From: Saccoglossus kowalevskii
Taxonomy: Eukaryota; Hemichordata; Enteropneusta; Harrimaniidae
Direction: 5' to 3'
Length of the DNA stretch: 40,701 bases
NCBI RefSeq assembly: GCF_000003605.2
Contig: NW_003109988.1
Location: forward strand, 16,890 to 57,590
Shown: one piece after another, positions 12,779 to 22,472 of the stretch
Layout: each line of letters starts with the position of its first letter
Position numbering within the stretch: position 1 is the stretch's first letter
Position numbers and translations under genes: made by a program
Notes under the pieces: generated by a model
Databases searched by the model: none
Told to the model about the DNA's origin: nothing
What the model saw: the letters and a program-made list of their open reading frames with translations, nothing else

Positions 12779-14409
12779 CCACAAGCTTAGAATACAAATC
12801 AAATTTTTCGGAATTATTCAGTACAAACAAATGATATTGATCAAAAAATGTATGAAACATAACTATACTAAATTGTCAGTTTAACAGGTCTATAAGGCAG
12901 ACCGAGAATTAAGACCGAATTCCCAGTCGCAAAATAGTTATCGCCATCTACCGCACCTACATCAAATCATAAATCATTTGGTACGCGTTGATTACCTTTA
13001 CGTCAACCTGGCTGTTCAGACATCATTGGCTGTTTAGTGTTTGCCATAGAAACGTTTAGGGCCTGAATAAACCACTAATATTATTTAACACGTCGCTGGA
13101 TGAAATAAATGTTTTCCATTAATTTCCATGCAAATTACTGTCATTAATCAGTCGTGATAAGGCATCGTACTATATTAATACAAGTTAAACTCGTTTCCAA
13201 CGAAACAAACACAAGGACGTTTGCATTATCGTCTTATTATTGTATTAGTATCAATATGCTCAAGTACATTTTTGTAAATTCCAAGTGCAAAATTAAACAA
13301 TTTCCTCATACTAAAGATTGAAGATAACGCGTGATTTCACAAGGTCGCGTCGCATGTGGGTGTCGAATACACTCCATCATGTTGTAGGTGGCAATTCACT
13401 GTAATATTAAGATAAGGAACTTTCTGCTAATATCATTAGGCGTCCCGTCGTGCATCTCTGTGTTTTCTATGAGGTTGGAGTCGCCAACACTAGCATGCAT
13501 ACGCCTCAATATATTGAAGCTTTCCCAGTATGCATTGCAGTTGCATGAGATGACCCGCCGTCCAGTTTCTACAATATGCGTAACATACTACTTGTACTCT
13601 GTGGTGTTTAAAGGTATCTCACCGCATATAAAAAGTACACAATAGAAAAATAAACGTGAAAGACGTACAACTGCTCCCGTTCTGTTCCAATGTATTTGTA
13701 TAACGAGTTTCTAACTCAACATTGTCGTAATTGCAAAGTGATAGGTGTTTTAACAAATACATTTGGTGCGCGTGATCTTCTTTCCTAACACGTCATCAGC
13801 TTGTAGCCTCGTTCACAGTTGGTCCGTGACGCGCACGGCCAGCGTCTTGTGCATACAGTCAAATGAATCAAGAGAATGCAATTTTTTGTGGTAATCAAAT
13901 ATGCCATGCTGAAGTGGAGGATGATTTTAAAGATCATAGCATGAATGTCTACAGACGAGACAATAGATCCCGATGACCGTAACGGCGGACAAAAATACAA
14001 CGTGAATGAAACAGAAACACACAAATCGTCTATTAAAAATATACTTTTTTTGTTTCTTTTTTTTGCAGCAACCAGATAATTTGACAATAATTGAATGAAG
14101 ATGGGTATGAACAGATTGGCAGGTAGGTAGACGACATCTCTCATCATCTTAGTGTATGGCGCACATTCATTTTCAATACCTGACAACAAAGTTTTATGTA
14201 TATCATTACGATTTTCGAAATCACTATAATTTTACCTTTTAATTATAAGTTATCCGTGATTCGGCAAAAATATAATAATAGTGAATAGCTCGGCATATGT
14301 ACTTAACACATCTCTGGGGTTTCATCTTCGCCTTGACATTGGAACATGTGAGCGCGGAAGTAGAAAAGATACTCACAATTTCAACATCAATAGTAAATTT
14401 GGAAAACAT
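12779..14409. other. no gene seen
   Basis: AT-rich sequence. A 134-codon frame on the minus strand (13785-14189) opens at a non-ATG codon, has no splice or initiation context and reads as low-likelihood protein. I left it out as a gene. Confidence 0.4.
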
Positions 14410-14580
14410 ATGAACACGATGCGATGGTCATTGGTGTTTATTATATGTTTAGTATCACACCATGTGAACACACACACTGCAAGCGACACTAATTGCGAGA
14501 GGATTTCATTAAAGTCGTTAAATGGATTGAATAGAATACAGTACTCGGGTGTACACTCAGGTGGACGAGATAAGATATAG
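14410..14580 (+). CDS. possible first exon with signal peptide
   Basis: From ATG at 14410 the peptide has a classic signal layout: basic n-region MNTMRW, hydrophobic core SLVFIICLVS and a polar c-region HHVNTHTA before SDTNCER. The frame closes at TAG 14578-14580. If spliced, a CAG/gtggac site near 14562 would end the exon in phase 1. That donor is weak. No downstream partner was recognised. The hydrophobic run is the only solid support. Confidence 0.25.
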   Translation: MNTMRWSLVFIICLVSHHVNTHTASDTNCERISLKSLNGLNRIQYSGVHSGGRDKI

Positions 14581-15420
14581 ATGATACGTTGTCATTCACC
14601 GATTGAGACAGTAATGATAATGAGTTTTGTTATCACTTTCGCCCTTCAAAACATATTTACGTACAACTAATAGAGAAATGAATACAATATACACATTGAT
14701 GTGTTATCGGATAACCTTGTACATAGAATCAAAGGCACTAAAAATAGTATTTTCTAGTGTCTTTGATAGAATGAAGTGATTCATTAATTTTCATAGAGAT
14801 CATAAAAAATGGAATGATTTCCGGTCCAAACATGTGTGAATTGATCTACCTGCTCATTTTCGAGTCGAATAGCAGCCTGCGTATCGGTGATGAAAACATT
14901 GTCGATATCAATTAATTGTAAAATAATGGTTTATCGACTGAACCTTCGGGTATGTATTAAGTGATGCAAGAATACGGTGAACGATCGGAGCCCACCAGTC
15001 GGTACCACGTCGATGAAAGGGACGTTTTTTTTTTAGAAAGGTTCGTTGACACAAAAAAAAGAAAGAAAACGGGATTGTTGACATGCTATGTCTTCTTTCA
15101 AACCAAAATGTTTTATTTTCATTTCTTTGTCAGGTTTTTGAAATTTTATATTTTACAAAAAGTGAAGAACGATTATTTAAAATTAGATGTCAATAGTGAA
15201 ACTAAATAGTGAAGAATGCAGATCTAGTGTTATCACCCAGGGGTTGAACTCGGGTCAATTAGACAAATTGGCAATCATTATGTGAATGCTAGTTAATTAC
15301 TATTAATTCGTAAACACGTTTATAAATGATCATAATCTATTTCAATTACAGTTTTCATATTCTACATAAACGTGTTGTTGTAAAGATTGATAATATTGAT
15401 AACCAAATGAGGTAATTGGT
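14581..15420. other. no gene seen
   Basis: AT-rich sequence. An 82-codon frame (14961-15209) is rich in Lys and Phe and contains A and T homopolymers. It lacks splice or start context and is not called. Confidence 0.4.
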
Positions 15421-15439
15421 TTATACGCGTGGGTGTCCA

Positions 15440-15590
15440 ACGTGACGTGACGTGAGTTTTGCTTTTTCAATGTCGCTCATTGACGCGAATTTAACTGACA
15501 AATCACGTGAATCCAACTTTATCTGTGTCACAGAATATCACGTGAGTTCCAGTTTACCAGTGTCACGTGAGTTTAAGTTAGAAAATATCG
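15440..15590. promoter_or_regulatory. cluster of CACGTG E-boxes and GTGACGTGA motifs
   Basis: Within 150 bp there are three CACGTG E-box palindromes, all inside TCACGTGA (near 15505, 15540 and 15567), and an overlapping GTGACGTGACGTGAG run near 15444. The boxes sit in degenerate direct repeats of about 27-35 bp that share a 'gtgagtt' context. bHLH-ZIP factors bind CACGTG in animals. Regulatory use here is inference, and the cluster could simply be a short degenerate tandem repeat. Confidence 0.3.
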
Positions 15591-16135
15591 CGGATTGTGC
15601 TTTGGGACTAATAGATCAAGAGGAGTAATCTTGACATGCGCAGTTAGCACCGTCGCACTGTTTTTGTCATTATCGGCCAATAAAGCATCCGTGACGTGAA
15701 ATCTCCGCCAGGCATCACTTACGACACACAGAGCATGACGGCGCTTCACTCGGTAGTGAAGTAGACATTAGGACAATTTCTATACGTTAATGTTCACAAC
15801 TGTACACGGGAAGCATGTGTTCGCCGCTATTGCTCCTCCGTGGCCGTTGTCCATTGAGACGAACCATTTATGACGTCGAGGGATGTAGATTTGTGAAAGC
15901 CTTAAGCTGTCGTTCAAGGCTACAGTTCTCGGCTATTGTGACTTTCATCATTTAGGGTATATTAAATCTCTTTTTTTCTTTAAAAAATTACATTTTTTTT
16001 ACAAGAACCGCAGATCAAACAACAACGATTTGGCCCAATCACTATGTATGACGCCCCATCAAATGGGCTCGGCGACATATACGCGGCTGTTGGGGTAAAA
16101 ATAACAGTAGCTGTATTACATACTGAATATATTTA

Positions 16136-16150
16136 CCCCCCCCCCCCCCC
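16136..16150. repeat. poly-C run, 15 bases
   Basis: An uninterrupted run of 15 C. Such runs are prone to length error in sequencing and replication. A second run of 12 C lies at 30793-30804. Confidence 0.95.
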
Positions 16151-16393
16151 GCTCTTCAACACGTACTTCTATGGAAGACAGTAAAATTACAAATTGGCAA
16201 AACTCAAAAACTTGCATATCATGATAGCTGAAGCGAAAGACGCAAACGAAATACAGAAACGGTGTATTCCCAAGTGCATTTCATATTTATGTTTTGCAAT
16301 GGGTACAGGATGGGCACAGGAATTCAATTTACCGTCCATACATTTGGATTTTACATTTCCCTTTTTCACTTTTCGGCTTGATCATACTTTCTT

Positions 16394-16633
16394 TTAGTTC
16401 CCATCTATCTCTGACCAATCACGATCGATCAAATGTACAGGGATCCACTTTTTACCTTTATGTTTGTAATGGAAAATGTTGGTTTGGTTTATGTGACGTA
16501 AAGATTTGCATAATCGTTGTCCAATAGAGATGGTGATAGGTTCATCAGGGAAGTGTATGTCATTGATCACGTACAAGATTGTGTGTACAGAAGAAAACGC
16601 CCTTACAAGGTAGAATCCCTCGATTCTGTCCAT
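16394..16633 (-). other. 79-codon ORF, unidentified
   Basis: This starts with a real ATG (MDRIEGFYLVRAFSS) and ends EIDGN. It has even codon use and no low-complexity sequence, 75 bp downstream on the same strand of the transmembrane exon at 16708-16890. An in-frame gtaagg after the ninth codon could serve as a donor. No family was recognised. It may be a 3'-region frame of that transcript, an additional exon, or chance. Confidence 0.2.
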
Positions 16634-16707
16634 CTTCCACTACGTTCTAGCTTCTAGCTACTGGGTGTCGAGGTCGAAACACTGGCACGTTATCGGCTTC
16701 GCTATAC

Positions 16708-16890
16708 CTATAAAGCTTTCAATCCTTTCGCTACAACAGCAGCAACAACAATATTAACAACTAAAAGAATTACTTCAACAGGGAACAATATTTGAAATAA
16801 CACACGATCCGTAACCACTGTGGATAAAGTAGATGTTGAGTTGTGAGTTCCAGCTAAAGGGAAGAGACTAACTGATGGTATTTCCCCACG
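16708..16890 (-). CDS. candidate last exon with transmembrane segment
   Basis: A strong acceptor (ctgtatctctatgttttccag) opens a phase-0 frame of 60 codons ending TAG. The peptide starts RGEIPSVSLFPLAG, has the sequon NST, then a hydrophobic stretch (about residues 32-56, including VEVILLVVNIVVAAVV) and a short basic tail KGLKAL. This fits the C-terminus of a type I membrane or lipid-anchored surface protein. An 86-bp gap separates it from the candidate exon at 16977-17110, which could be a short intron, but the donor there (CCA/gtgtta) is poor. The family is unknown. Confidence 0.35.
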   Translation of the reverse strand, partial: RGEIPSVSLFPLAGTHNSTSTLSTVVTDRVLFQILFPVEVILLVVNIVVAAVVAKGLKAL

Positions 16891-16976
16891 CTGGAAAACA
16901 TAGAGATACAGTACGAGATGTGACGAGTATATATATTTCGATGCTTTCATATTTCTGGCAAAGCCCTCTCTAACAC

Positions 16977-17110
16977 TGGCCACCCACACAGTGAATGGCA
17001 TTGGTTCGATATCTGCACGTGACCGCAGACTAATCTATGGCTGTGGAAACCATAACAAGATGTGTATGCGAAAATTAAATTGCAAGTTGCCCGTGACACC
17101 AACGTTGGAG
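16977..17110 (-). CDS. candidate cysteine-rich exon
   Basis: A very good acceptor (gctaatcagatcacctttccag) precedes 134 bp open in phase 1 on entry. The peptide runs PTLVSRATC to QCHSLCGWP and contains five Cys (ATC, TSC, VCG, QC, LCG), as in extracellular disulfide-bonded domains. Phase 1 entry matches the phase 1 exit of the candidate exon at 19233-19315. The 3' end is uncertain: I chose CCA/gtgtta to allow a phase-0 join to 16890, but an alternative weak donor (gtgggt) lies about 14 bp upstream. Confidence 0.3.
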
Positions 17111-17479
17111 CTGGAAAGGTGATCTGATTAGCTTGATTGGCGTGTGACGTAGAGTAGATTACGTAATTCAACTATATTGAACTCACAGTATCTCGTAGTT
17201 TTCTTCTTTTTTCTAAAATGTTTTTGTGCCCGGTGGCAGTTCTGGACATTGAATGTCACTGTTGTCTCTCCTGACTTTCTTTGTATGTGCTAATATATAG
17301 TGCATTGTTGCCACAGAAGCCATATTCATGTTTGGAACTACATGACAGGGCTGTGTGACCATCTCTCTATCAAATGGCAATTTGAATGCGCTATCCTGGC
17401 GTCACCCAACCAAGGTTCCTCCAAAGTCGCATTCATTAGTGAATGAATCTCGGCCAGTGAAATTGACCTTCCCATTGAG

Positions 17480-17602
17480 CCTGTGGCACACTCACCCAGG
17501 GTAGGGGTCGACCCTTTTGGTGTTCAGCCTAAGGTAGGATTTAAACTTGTGTATACCGACCATGAGTCTGATGCAACAACCACTATGCTACAAGTGATCG
17601 GT
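17480..17602 (-). mobile_element. tRNA-derived SINE, head region
   Basis: On the minus strand there is an A-box-like TAGCATAGTGG (17580-17590) and a B-box-like AGTTTAAATCC (17537-17547), spaced as in a tRNA gene. A CTCATGG string sits where the anticodon loop would be. The 51-bp stretch 17552-17602 matches 27517-27567 at 44 positions. Two copies in the same orientation relative to the window and internal pol III boxes identify a SINE. The body probably extends to lower coordinates (about 17220), but I cannot fix its end. Confidence 0.65.
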
Positions 17603-18057
17603 AGTATGTTCTCTTTACTGAGTACAAGTACGATCATTTTTCGGATGGCTACTAGTATACAATAGCGGTTCTGTCTATTGGCGATCTATATTTTATTGTT
17701 TGTGTTTTGGAATCTTCTTCTGCGTTCACAATGTTATCGGTCCACTGGGATCAATCTAATTTTTTTCTTATCATATGTTATCACTTACTTTGAAGTATAT
17801 TATCTACTCATCTCCAGTTCCAGTTCGTACCGTCACGTCACCACATTTGCCAAGTGTTTGAAATTCCTCGGATCGCATGGTCAAAATAATTATTCAATTC
17901 AGTCCGACATTTCAACAAAAAACGTTGAATAAATCAGTACCCAGCCTAGCCTACTGCATTCTTTGATATCGTGGGCCGATGTTCACTGCGAACCCCTGCC
18001 TTAACAAAGTCTGATTCGTATATTGCATTACTAAACAGACATTATATCACCAGCGAG

Positions 18058-18377
18058 ATCTCGTTACGAGCAAGAAAACCGTGAAGTGCCATACGAAGAA
18101 TACTGATATACACATGCTCTGTCTGTCGTGGTTGCTTCATCTCTATGTATATATATATTCGTATTGCGCATGTGTACTTTAGACGAAATGGCCGCTGAAT
18201 CTCGCTGAGAGCGAGAGATCAACGAGACTTCATTTATCCCTCAAATGATAGTCTATACTCCCCCGTCATAACGTCCATTCTTCCACTGATCTATGTAACC
18301 ATGGTAATTATTGAGAGAGAATAGAACACTTTTAGAAGGCAAAATCATTTTCGCGGCTTTTTCGCTCGTAACGAGAT
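18058..18377. mobile_element. possible TIR-flanked short element
   Basis: ATCTCGTTACGAGC at 18058-18071 is repeated inverted at 18364-18377. The similarity continues inward for about 14 more bases with small gaps (GAAAACCGTGAA versus GAAAAAGCCGCGAA). The arms themselves contain the near-palindrome CTCGTTACGAG. The span is 320 bp with no ORF of note. I could not define a target-site duplication, so the boundaries are provisional. Confidence 0.35.
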
Positions 18378-19232
18378 TTCCACGGTAAATCGCGTAAGAT
18401 CTATTCCGTCCACATGTACAATACGTATACTGGTATAAACCTGTGAGAGGCCGCGATCGTGACTGAAATATTTTGCGCGTATCGGTATTCTCCTTCGTAT
18501 ATAACAACACGGAATAAGTAAATATTAGTCGTTCATATAAGAACATACATAATATCCATATTTACATGTGGGTTGAAGCATATTAATTTCAGACCAGAAA
18601 GAATATACATGGACAGAAACAAAACGCTACATTATTGTTTCAAGCTAAAAGCTCTTCCTCTTTATTGCGTCTTTAAAGTAGCCTCTGAGATATTGGAACT
18701 GGGCTTAAACAGTGAGTTTTAGTTATTTAATATCTAGTGAGAGTCTTCGCTCTAGCCATACCACTGACTGACGGAACATCGTGAAAAGCGTTCTGCTCAC
18801 CACTTATCCGATGCAAGTCCTTCCGATACTTCGACCTTCAAAAATGTGTATTCTTGTTCATCACTTCCCTGGCAACATGAAAGGGATGCACCACCAGTAC
18901 TGATAGACACCTATTCCGTCCAAAAACAGACAACACGCCAAAAAATGATTTTACAACATTATTTCCCATTTCCAGACTAAGTTTTATTTGTTGTCAGTTG
19001 TTGTAAACTAGAAGCTGATTTCTCAGAATAGAATGAGCAAAGTAATAATTCGTCTCCACATCCGGGAGGAGGATAACGCCGCTTGTAACTTGGGTGTTTT
19101 ATTATTTTATTAGATAGTGGATGAAAACTGGTTTTCAGAAATTTTGAAATACACTTCAAAATACTCAATAACAATAAATTTGAATATATAACCATAAACA
19201 CCATTATGATAATGAATCAAGGCTAAATCTAC

Positions 19233-19315
19233 CGTCACGGTGGCAAGCCAACTTTTTATATTCAATCCGTTGAACATAAACTGCGATATAACAACCCAGT
19301 AGGCGACGGGGCAGA
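19233..19315 (-). CDS. candidate internal exon, 83 bp
   Basis: The acceptor is excellent: an ACTAAC branch-like site followed by ttgtatctaagtttccttcag. The donor is CG/gtagat. In the frame entered in phase 2 the peptide runs LPRRLLGCYIAVYVQRI, then EYKKLACHRD, with two Cys, and leaves in phase 1. This matches the phase-2 exit of 19565-19662 and the phase-1 entry of 16977-17110. The frame is open beyond the donor, so the 3' end depends on the splice-site choice. Confidence 0.3.
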
Positions 19316-19481
19316 CTGAAGGAAACTTAGATACAAATCGAAACGCTCGGTTAGTAAAATGCATACCAATAAGACGGTAGGGTCGTACCAGAAAGGCAAG
19401 CCGTTAAATATCAAGATATTCGACTATTGGTTAATAAGATGATGAATCGACAGAAGAACTGGATTAGTTCCACATGGATCT

Positions 19482-19600
19482 TTTATTTCAGTCTCTTGTC
19501 GGGACGACTTTCATCTCCCCTTTTTCATCGCTGTCTGAACTGGTTGCACAGCCTTTGGTATCACCGAGTTTTATCCACCAGTAATCTGCGCATTTCACAT
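19482..19600 (-). CDS. alternative terminal exon with AATAAA at the stop
   Basis: In another frame of the same strand, an acceptor ending gaatcgcag (exon from 19600) opens in phase 1 a 36-codon peptide starting VKCADYWWIKLGD and ending KGEMKVVPTRD, then TGA (19488-19490). AATAAA follows with no gap (19482-19487). Phase 1 entry fits the phase 1 exit of the candidate exon at 22473-22574. This competes with 19565-19662, which uses a different frame of the same bases. Only one is likely to be right, unless both are spliced alternatively. Confidence 0.3.
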
Positions 19601-19662
19601 CTGCGATTCAAGGTGGCCCAAACATATTCATCATTCTCAAACGCTACGTGAAATGTAGTGAA
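19565..19662 (-). CDS. candidate internal exon, 98 bp
   Basis: The acceptor has a CTTAAC branch-like site followed by cattacatcattccag. The exon opens in phase 0, matching the phase-0 exit of 19787-19964. The peptide starts FTTFHVAFENDEYVW and ends CEMRRLLVDKT. The donor CG/gtgata is moderate and gives phase 2; without splicing the frame stops at TGA 19561-19563. The intron to 19786 would be 124 bp. Confidence 0.3.
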
Positions 19663-19786
19663 CTGGAATGATGTAATGTGTTAAGTTATCTCATTAAAAA
19701 CACCAATTCAACCAATTATTAACTCGCCGTAACCACTTATTGGAAACTGTATCTTATCATTATGAGATTTAACATATTTAACTTAC

Positions 19787-19964
19787 CGTAACCACTACTA
19801 CCTTAAGAGAACATTCTTCGACTAAGGTATCTAAACCCTTACACCAACGCCCATGCACTCTAGCGTGGCTACACACTGCCTCAATAAGTATGCACTTTTC
19901 TATACAATTGGACTCGACCAACGTCAGAGCCTGGAACTGTTCCCCAGATCTCCGCGAGACTTTC
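19787..19964 (-). CDS. candidate cysteine-rich exon with strong donor
   Basis: A strong donor (ACG/gtaagt) ends a 59-codon open stretch. The peptide begins KVSRRSGEQFQALTLV and continues SNCIEKC, EAVCSHARVHGRWCKGL and EECSLKVVVVT. The Cys spacing is C-x3-C-x6-C-x10-C, loosely like PAN/apple domains, which usually start with a C-x3-C pair; this resemblance is only a suggestion. The acceptor (gatgtaag, exon from 19964) is weak and in-frame alternatives (gttccag) lie about 30 bp inside. It would be an extracellular segment of the minus-strand gene. Confidence 0.35.
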
Positions 19965-20278
19965 CTTACATCAATATGCAAATGAATAAATTTACGTCAC
20001 AGCCTAACATCGTCACAGTACGGTATTAGTCGTTTCGAAGCTCGAAGACCGTAATTTGTTGATCTGTCCTCCAAAAATATTCTTTCTTTTTTTCTTGAAG
20101 AACGCTTTTTGTTAATTTTTTTAAATCATAGGCTGAAGAAGCACACCCTTAAAACAGTTTGTAATACAAGTACTTGCTGGTAACCACCAATTATGTTTAT
20201 GTTATCTGTTTGTTTTCTATGTACTCAAAGTCTTGTTTTATACCGTATAAATATCATATAACTGTATCTTCAATTCAG

Positions 20279-20482
20279 GTGTTTTTCTGGTGTCAGTATT
20301 GCTATGTGCGCAGCTAGCAAGGTCAGCTCGAATGAACCCAAAGCTTCTCTCGTATATGGTCCAAGGTAAACGAGCTGGGACGGACATATCATTTAACGAA
20401 ATTGACAGAGAGAGACAAGGTACAGTCAGCATATCAGAGGTCAAAGAACTTTTAGAGAACCTTGTTGAAGCTGATGCTAACG
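20279..20482 (+). CDS. EF-hand protein, exon with leader and first EF-hand
   Basis: The exon lies between acceptor cttcaattcag and donor G/gtgagt, phase 1 in and out, 204 bp. In frame it encodes a hydrophobic run (VFLVSVLLCAQLARSA) typical of the core and cleavage region of a signal peptide. Next come a short basic segment containing VQGKR, then helix SFNEI and the calcium loop DRERQGTVSISE (ligand positions D1, E3, Q5, S9, E12, with G6). The helix VKELLENLVEA leads into the second loop, which is cut by the intron. The initiator Met and the n-region must lie in an upstream exon I could not find. An internal Met after the hydrophobic run would give a cytosolic form, which is less likely. Confidence 0.85.
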
Positions 20483-20924
20483 GTGAGTAATGTTCTTTTG
20501 TTTTGTTAATCGTATACCCTTCGATGTACATTTTAAATTTATGTCGCTGTTCTTTTATACAAGGAATGCATCATGTGTGCTACTGGTTTAACTGGTTCAA
20601 TCGTGCAAGATTTGTCCTGAACAGAAGAATATTACATTAAGAGTTGCTTTAGCGTGTTTTGTCATTTTCTGGAAGTTTTTATTTTTCAGAAGTTTAAATT
20701 TAAGCGAATATAGTAGGATTCAAGTCACACGATCACACCAAATCATCATCTGACAATTTACGGCGTCGTGGTCTTCAACATCATACACACTTTTCATTTT
20801 TCCAATCATCACGCTAAATTGGCGGTTTTACAAAATAATAAATTTAGGAAATAAAATGTGCTGGTATGAATATGCGCGAATTGCGGGGAATATCTGAATA
20901 GTTGCTTTAGATTTGAGTTACTAT

Positions 20925-21030
20925 GAGTCAGAATATCGCGAATCCACGAGAATTGGAAGGCTATTCAAATGCGATAAGAGATAAACAATTCGAAAAAACA
21001 ATGAAATGGGAATCGCCAATATTCTGACTC
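20925..21030. repeat. inverted repeat in the EF-hand gene intron
   Basis: GAGTCAGAATAT at 20925-20936 is perfectly inverted at 21019-21030. Weaker pairing continues inward (CGCGAATCC against GGAATCGCCA). The 106-bp unit could be a miniature element or simply a hairpin. A related 'gaatatgcgcgaattgcgg' string sits about 55 bp upstream. Confidence 0.55.
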
Positions 21031-21926
21031 GTTGAAAATCACTAATATTGAAAATTTAGAACTTATATATATTTGTGATACAAAATGATAACTTCAATAA
21101 CTATCAAATCTACATATGAACACGTTTTCTGCGATCACTATCCGAAAATGGGAGACTTTTCTAAAATCAAATATTTAATAACTGAAACGTACATTTAATG
21201 AAATTGATAGTTGTAAGAAACCACTGTCTAACTGTAACCACTAGTATATCTGTTTAACACAGAGTTTTCAATTCTGGCACTGATATCTGATCGTGTTTAG
21301 TCTCAGCTGATCCCGAGTGTCTCCACAAAATATAAAAAGTTCCTCGATATTAACCGCAGTCAGTGCCGGTGAGAATAGCGTTAGTTTTAAATAAGCGTTA
21401 ATAATTAAAAAGGTTGCTGATTTATTGTTTCCGCTGTCGCCGATCGAATGTCCCAAGTGGTGCTAGTTTTATTCATATTAATTGTGGTTCAGTCTCGTGA
21501 CATATGGTTGTCCGTTTCACTCGTTGTACATATATTATGTAAAGGCTCTCATACAGTGTAATTCAAAAAGTGGATATCGGGGGTGAGGGTGGTGGACATT
21601 ATCAGATCGCACATTTAATAAAAGTTATAAATGATGAATTCATTGTCGTTAAATATGAAAAATGATTTAACTGCGTATCGATTCGAAAAAAGTGTGATAA
21701 AATTGTGCCATTATGGCAAAATGCCTGGTCGAGATTGGCGAACGAATTAAAATACCTTTTCTATAAATTACGCCCACTAGCGACGAAGCGCTTTTATGAC
21801 GTAAACTTCACAGCGTCGATATTGTTTAAACAATATACTGTTTTTAGGGATGTGATCTAATGTAACCGGGGAACACAATTAAATCATAATCTTACTGACT
21901 ATTGAAGTTCTTTCGTTCACCAACAG

Positions 21927-21994
21927 GAGATGGCGCTGTGACGCTGAAAGAATGGAACACGCTGCAGGACTGGTACCAGGGAGATCAAAGTTAA
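21927..21994 (+). CDS. EF-hand protein, last coding exon
   Basis: The acceptor ttctttcgttcaccaacag joins in phase 1 to the exon ending at 20482. The join completes a canonical second EF-hand loop, DANGDGAVTLKE (D1, N3, D5, G6, T9, E12), then helix WNTLQDWYQGDQS and TAA. The fit of the loop across the intron is strong proof of the gene model. With the first exon the mature chain would be only about 70-75 residues: a minimal EF-hand pair behind a signal peptide. Small secreted EF-hand proteins act in calcium buffering, secretory traffic or biomineral matrices. Which one applies here is unknown. Confidence 0.88.
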
Positions 21995-22472
21995 AAAAGT
22001 CACGTGACATATTGGAATATGCACAGCTCAGTCATCTTCACTTTAATCAATGTGCAATATTGCGCCCTCTAATCTAATTACATCCTCAGTTTGCTGTGCA
22101 AAATATTAGTCTATTTTTATGATCGGTATGCTGGATATGTCGCGCATTATTCTGCAAATGTATCATTACTGAGCGGGTGGGTCTGTTGTTGTCATGGGAA
22201 TGTGTTTCCTTCAATTGAAAAAGCAACATGCGAATTTTGAGTTTTTTTCCTATACTGTGATCACATCTTTTAACGTTCTTGTAAATAGTGTTTGATTTCG
22301 TCAGAACAAAGAAGCAGCTGTTTAATTGTTTGATAATATGTATTACCACGTGAAGATGATGCTGTTTTTCTATGATCATTGGTCTAAAGGTGATCACATC
22401 CGGGTGATTGTAGTATATTTACACCTTTCCAAAAATGTATAGATAAATAGCGCCCTCGCAGACCCGACTTAC

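Noticed and set aside
13785-14189. 134-codon minus-strand frame as a gene
   Set aside because: It has a non-ATG opening, no splice signals, and a composition typical of chance frames on this background.
16194-16397. Plus-strand frame including MIAEAKDANEIQKRC as an exon
   Set aside because: The first 35 residues look protein-like, but there is no acceptor or donor of quality and the minus strand across the same bases is equally open.
19427-19651. Plus-strand frame starting MVNKMMNRQKNW as a membrane protein
   Set aside because: It is antisense to the minus-strand exon candidates, which have better splice signals, and its own donor (AAG/gtggcc) is poor.
14410-20482. The signal-peptide-like exon at 14410 as first exon of the EF-hand gene
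   Set aside because: Phases would fit, but the EF-hand exon already carries its own hydrophobic leader, so the joined protein would have two, and the donor at 14562 is weak.
20238-20531. 97-codon minus-strand frame opposite the EF-hand exon
   Set aside because: It is the antisense shadow of a well-supported plus-strand exon.
22086-22397. 103-codon minus-strand frame in the EF-hand gene 3' region
   Set aside because: It is rich in His, Asn, Lys and Ile as random AT-rich DNA gives, with no start or splice support. It is better explained as the complement of the EF-hand 3' UTR.
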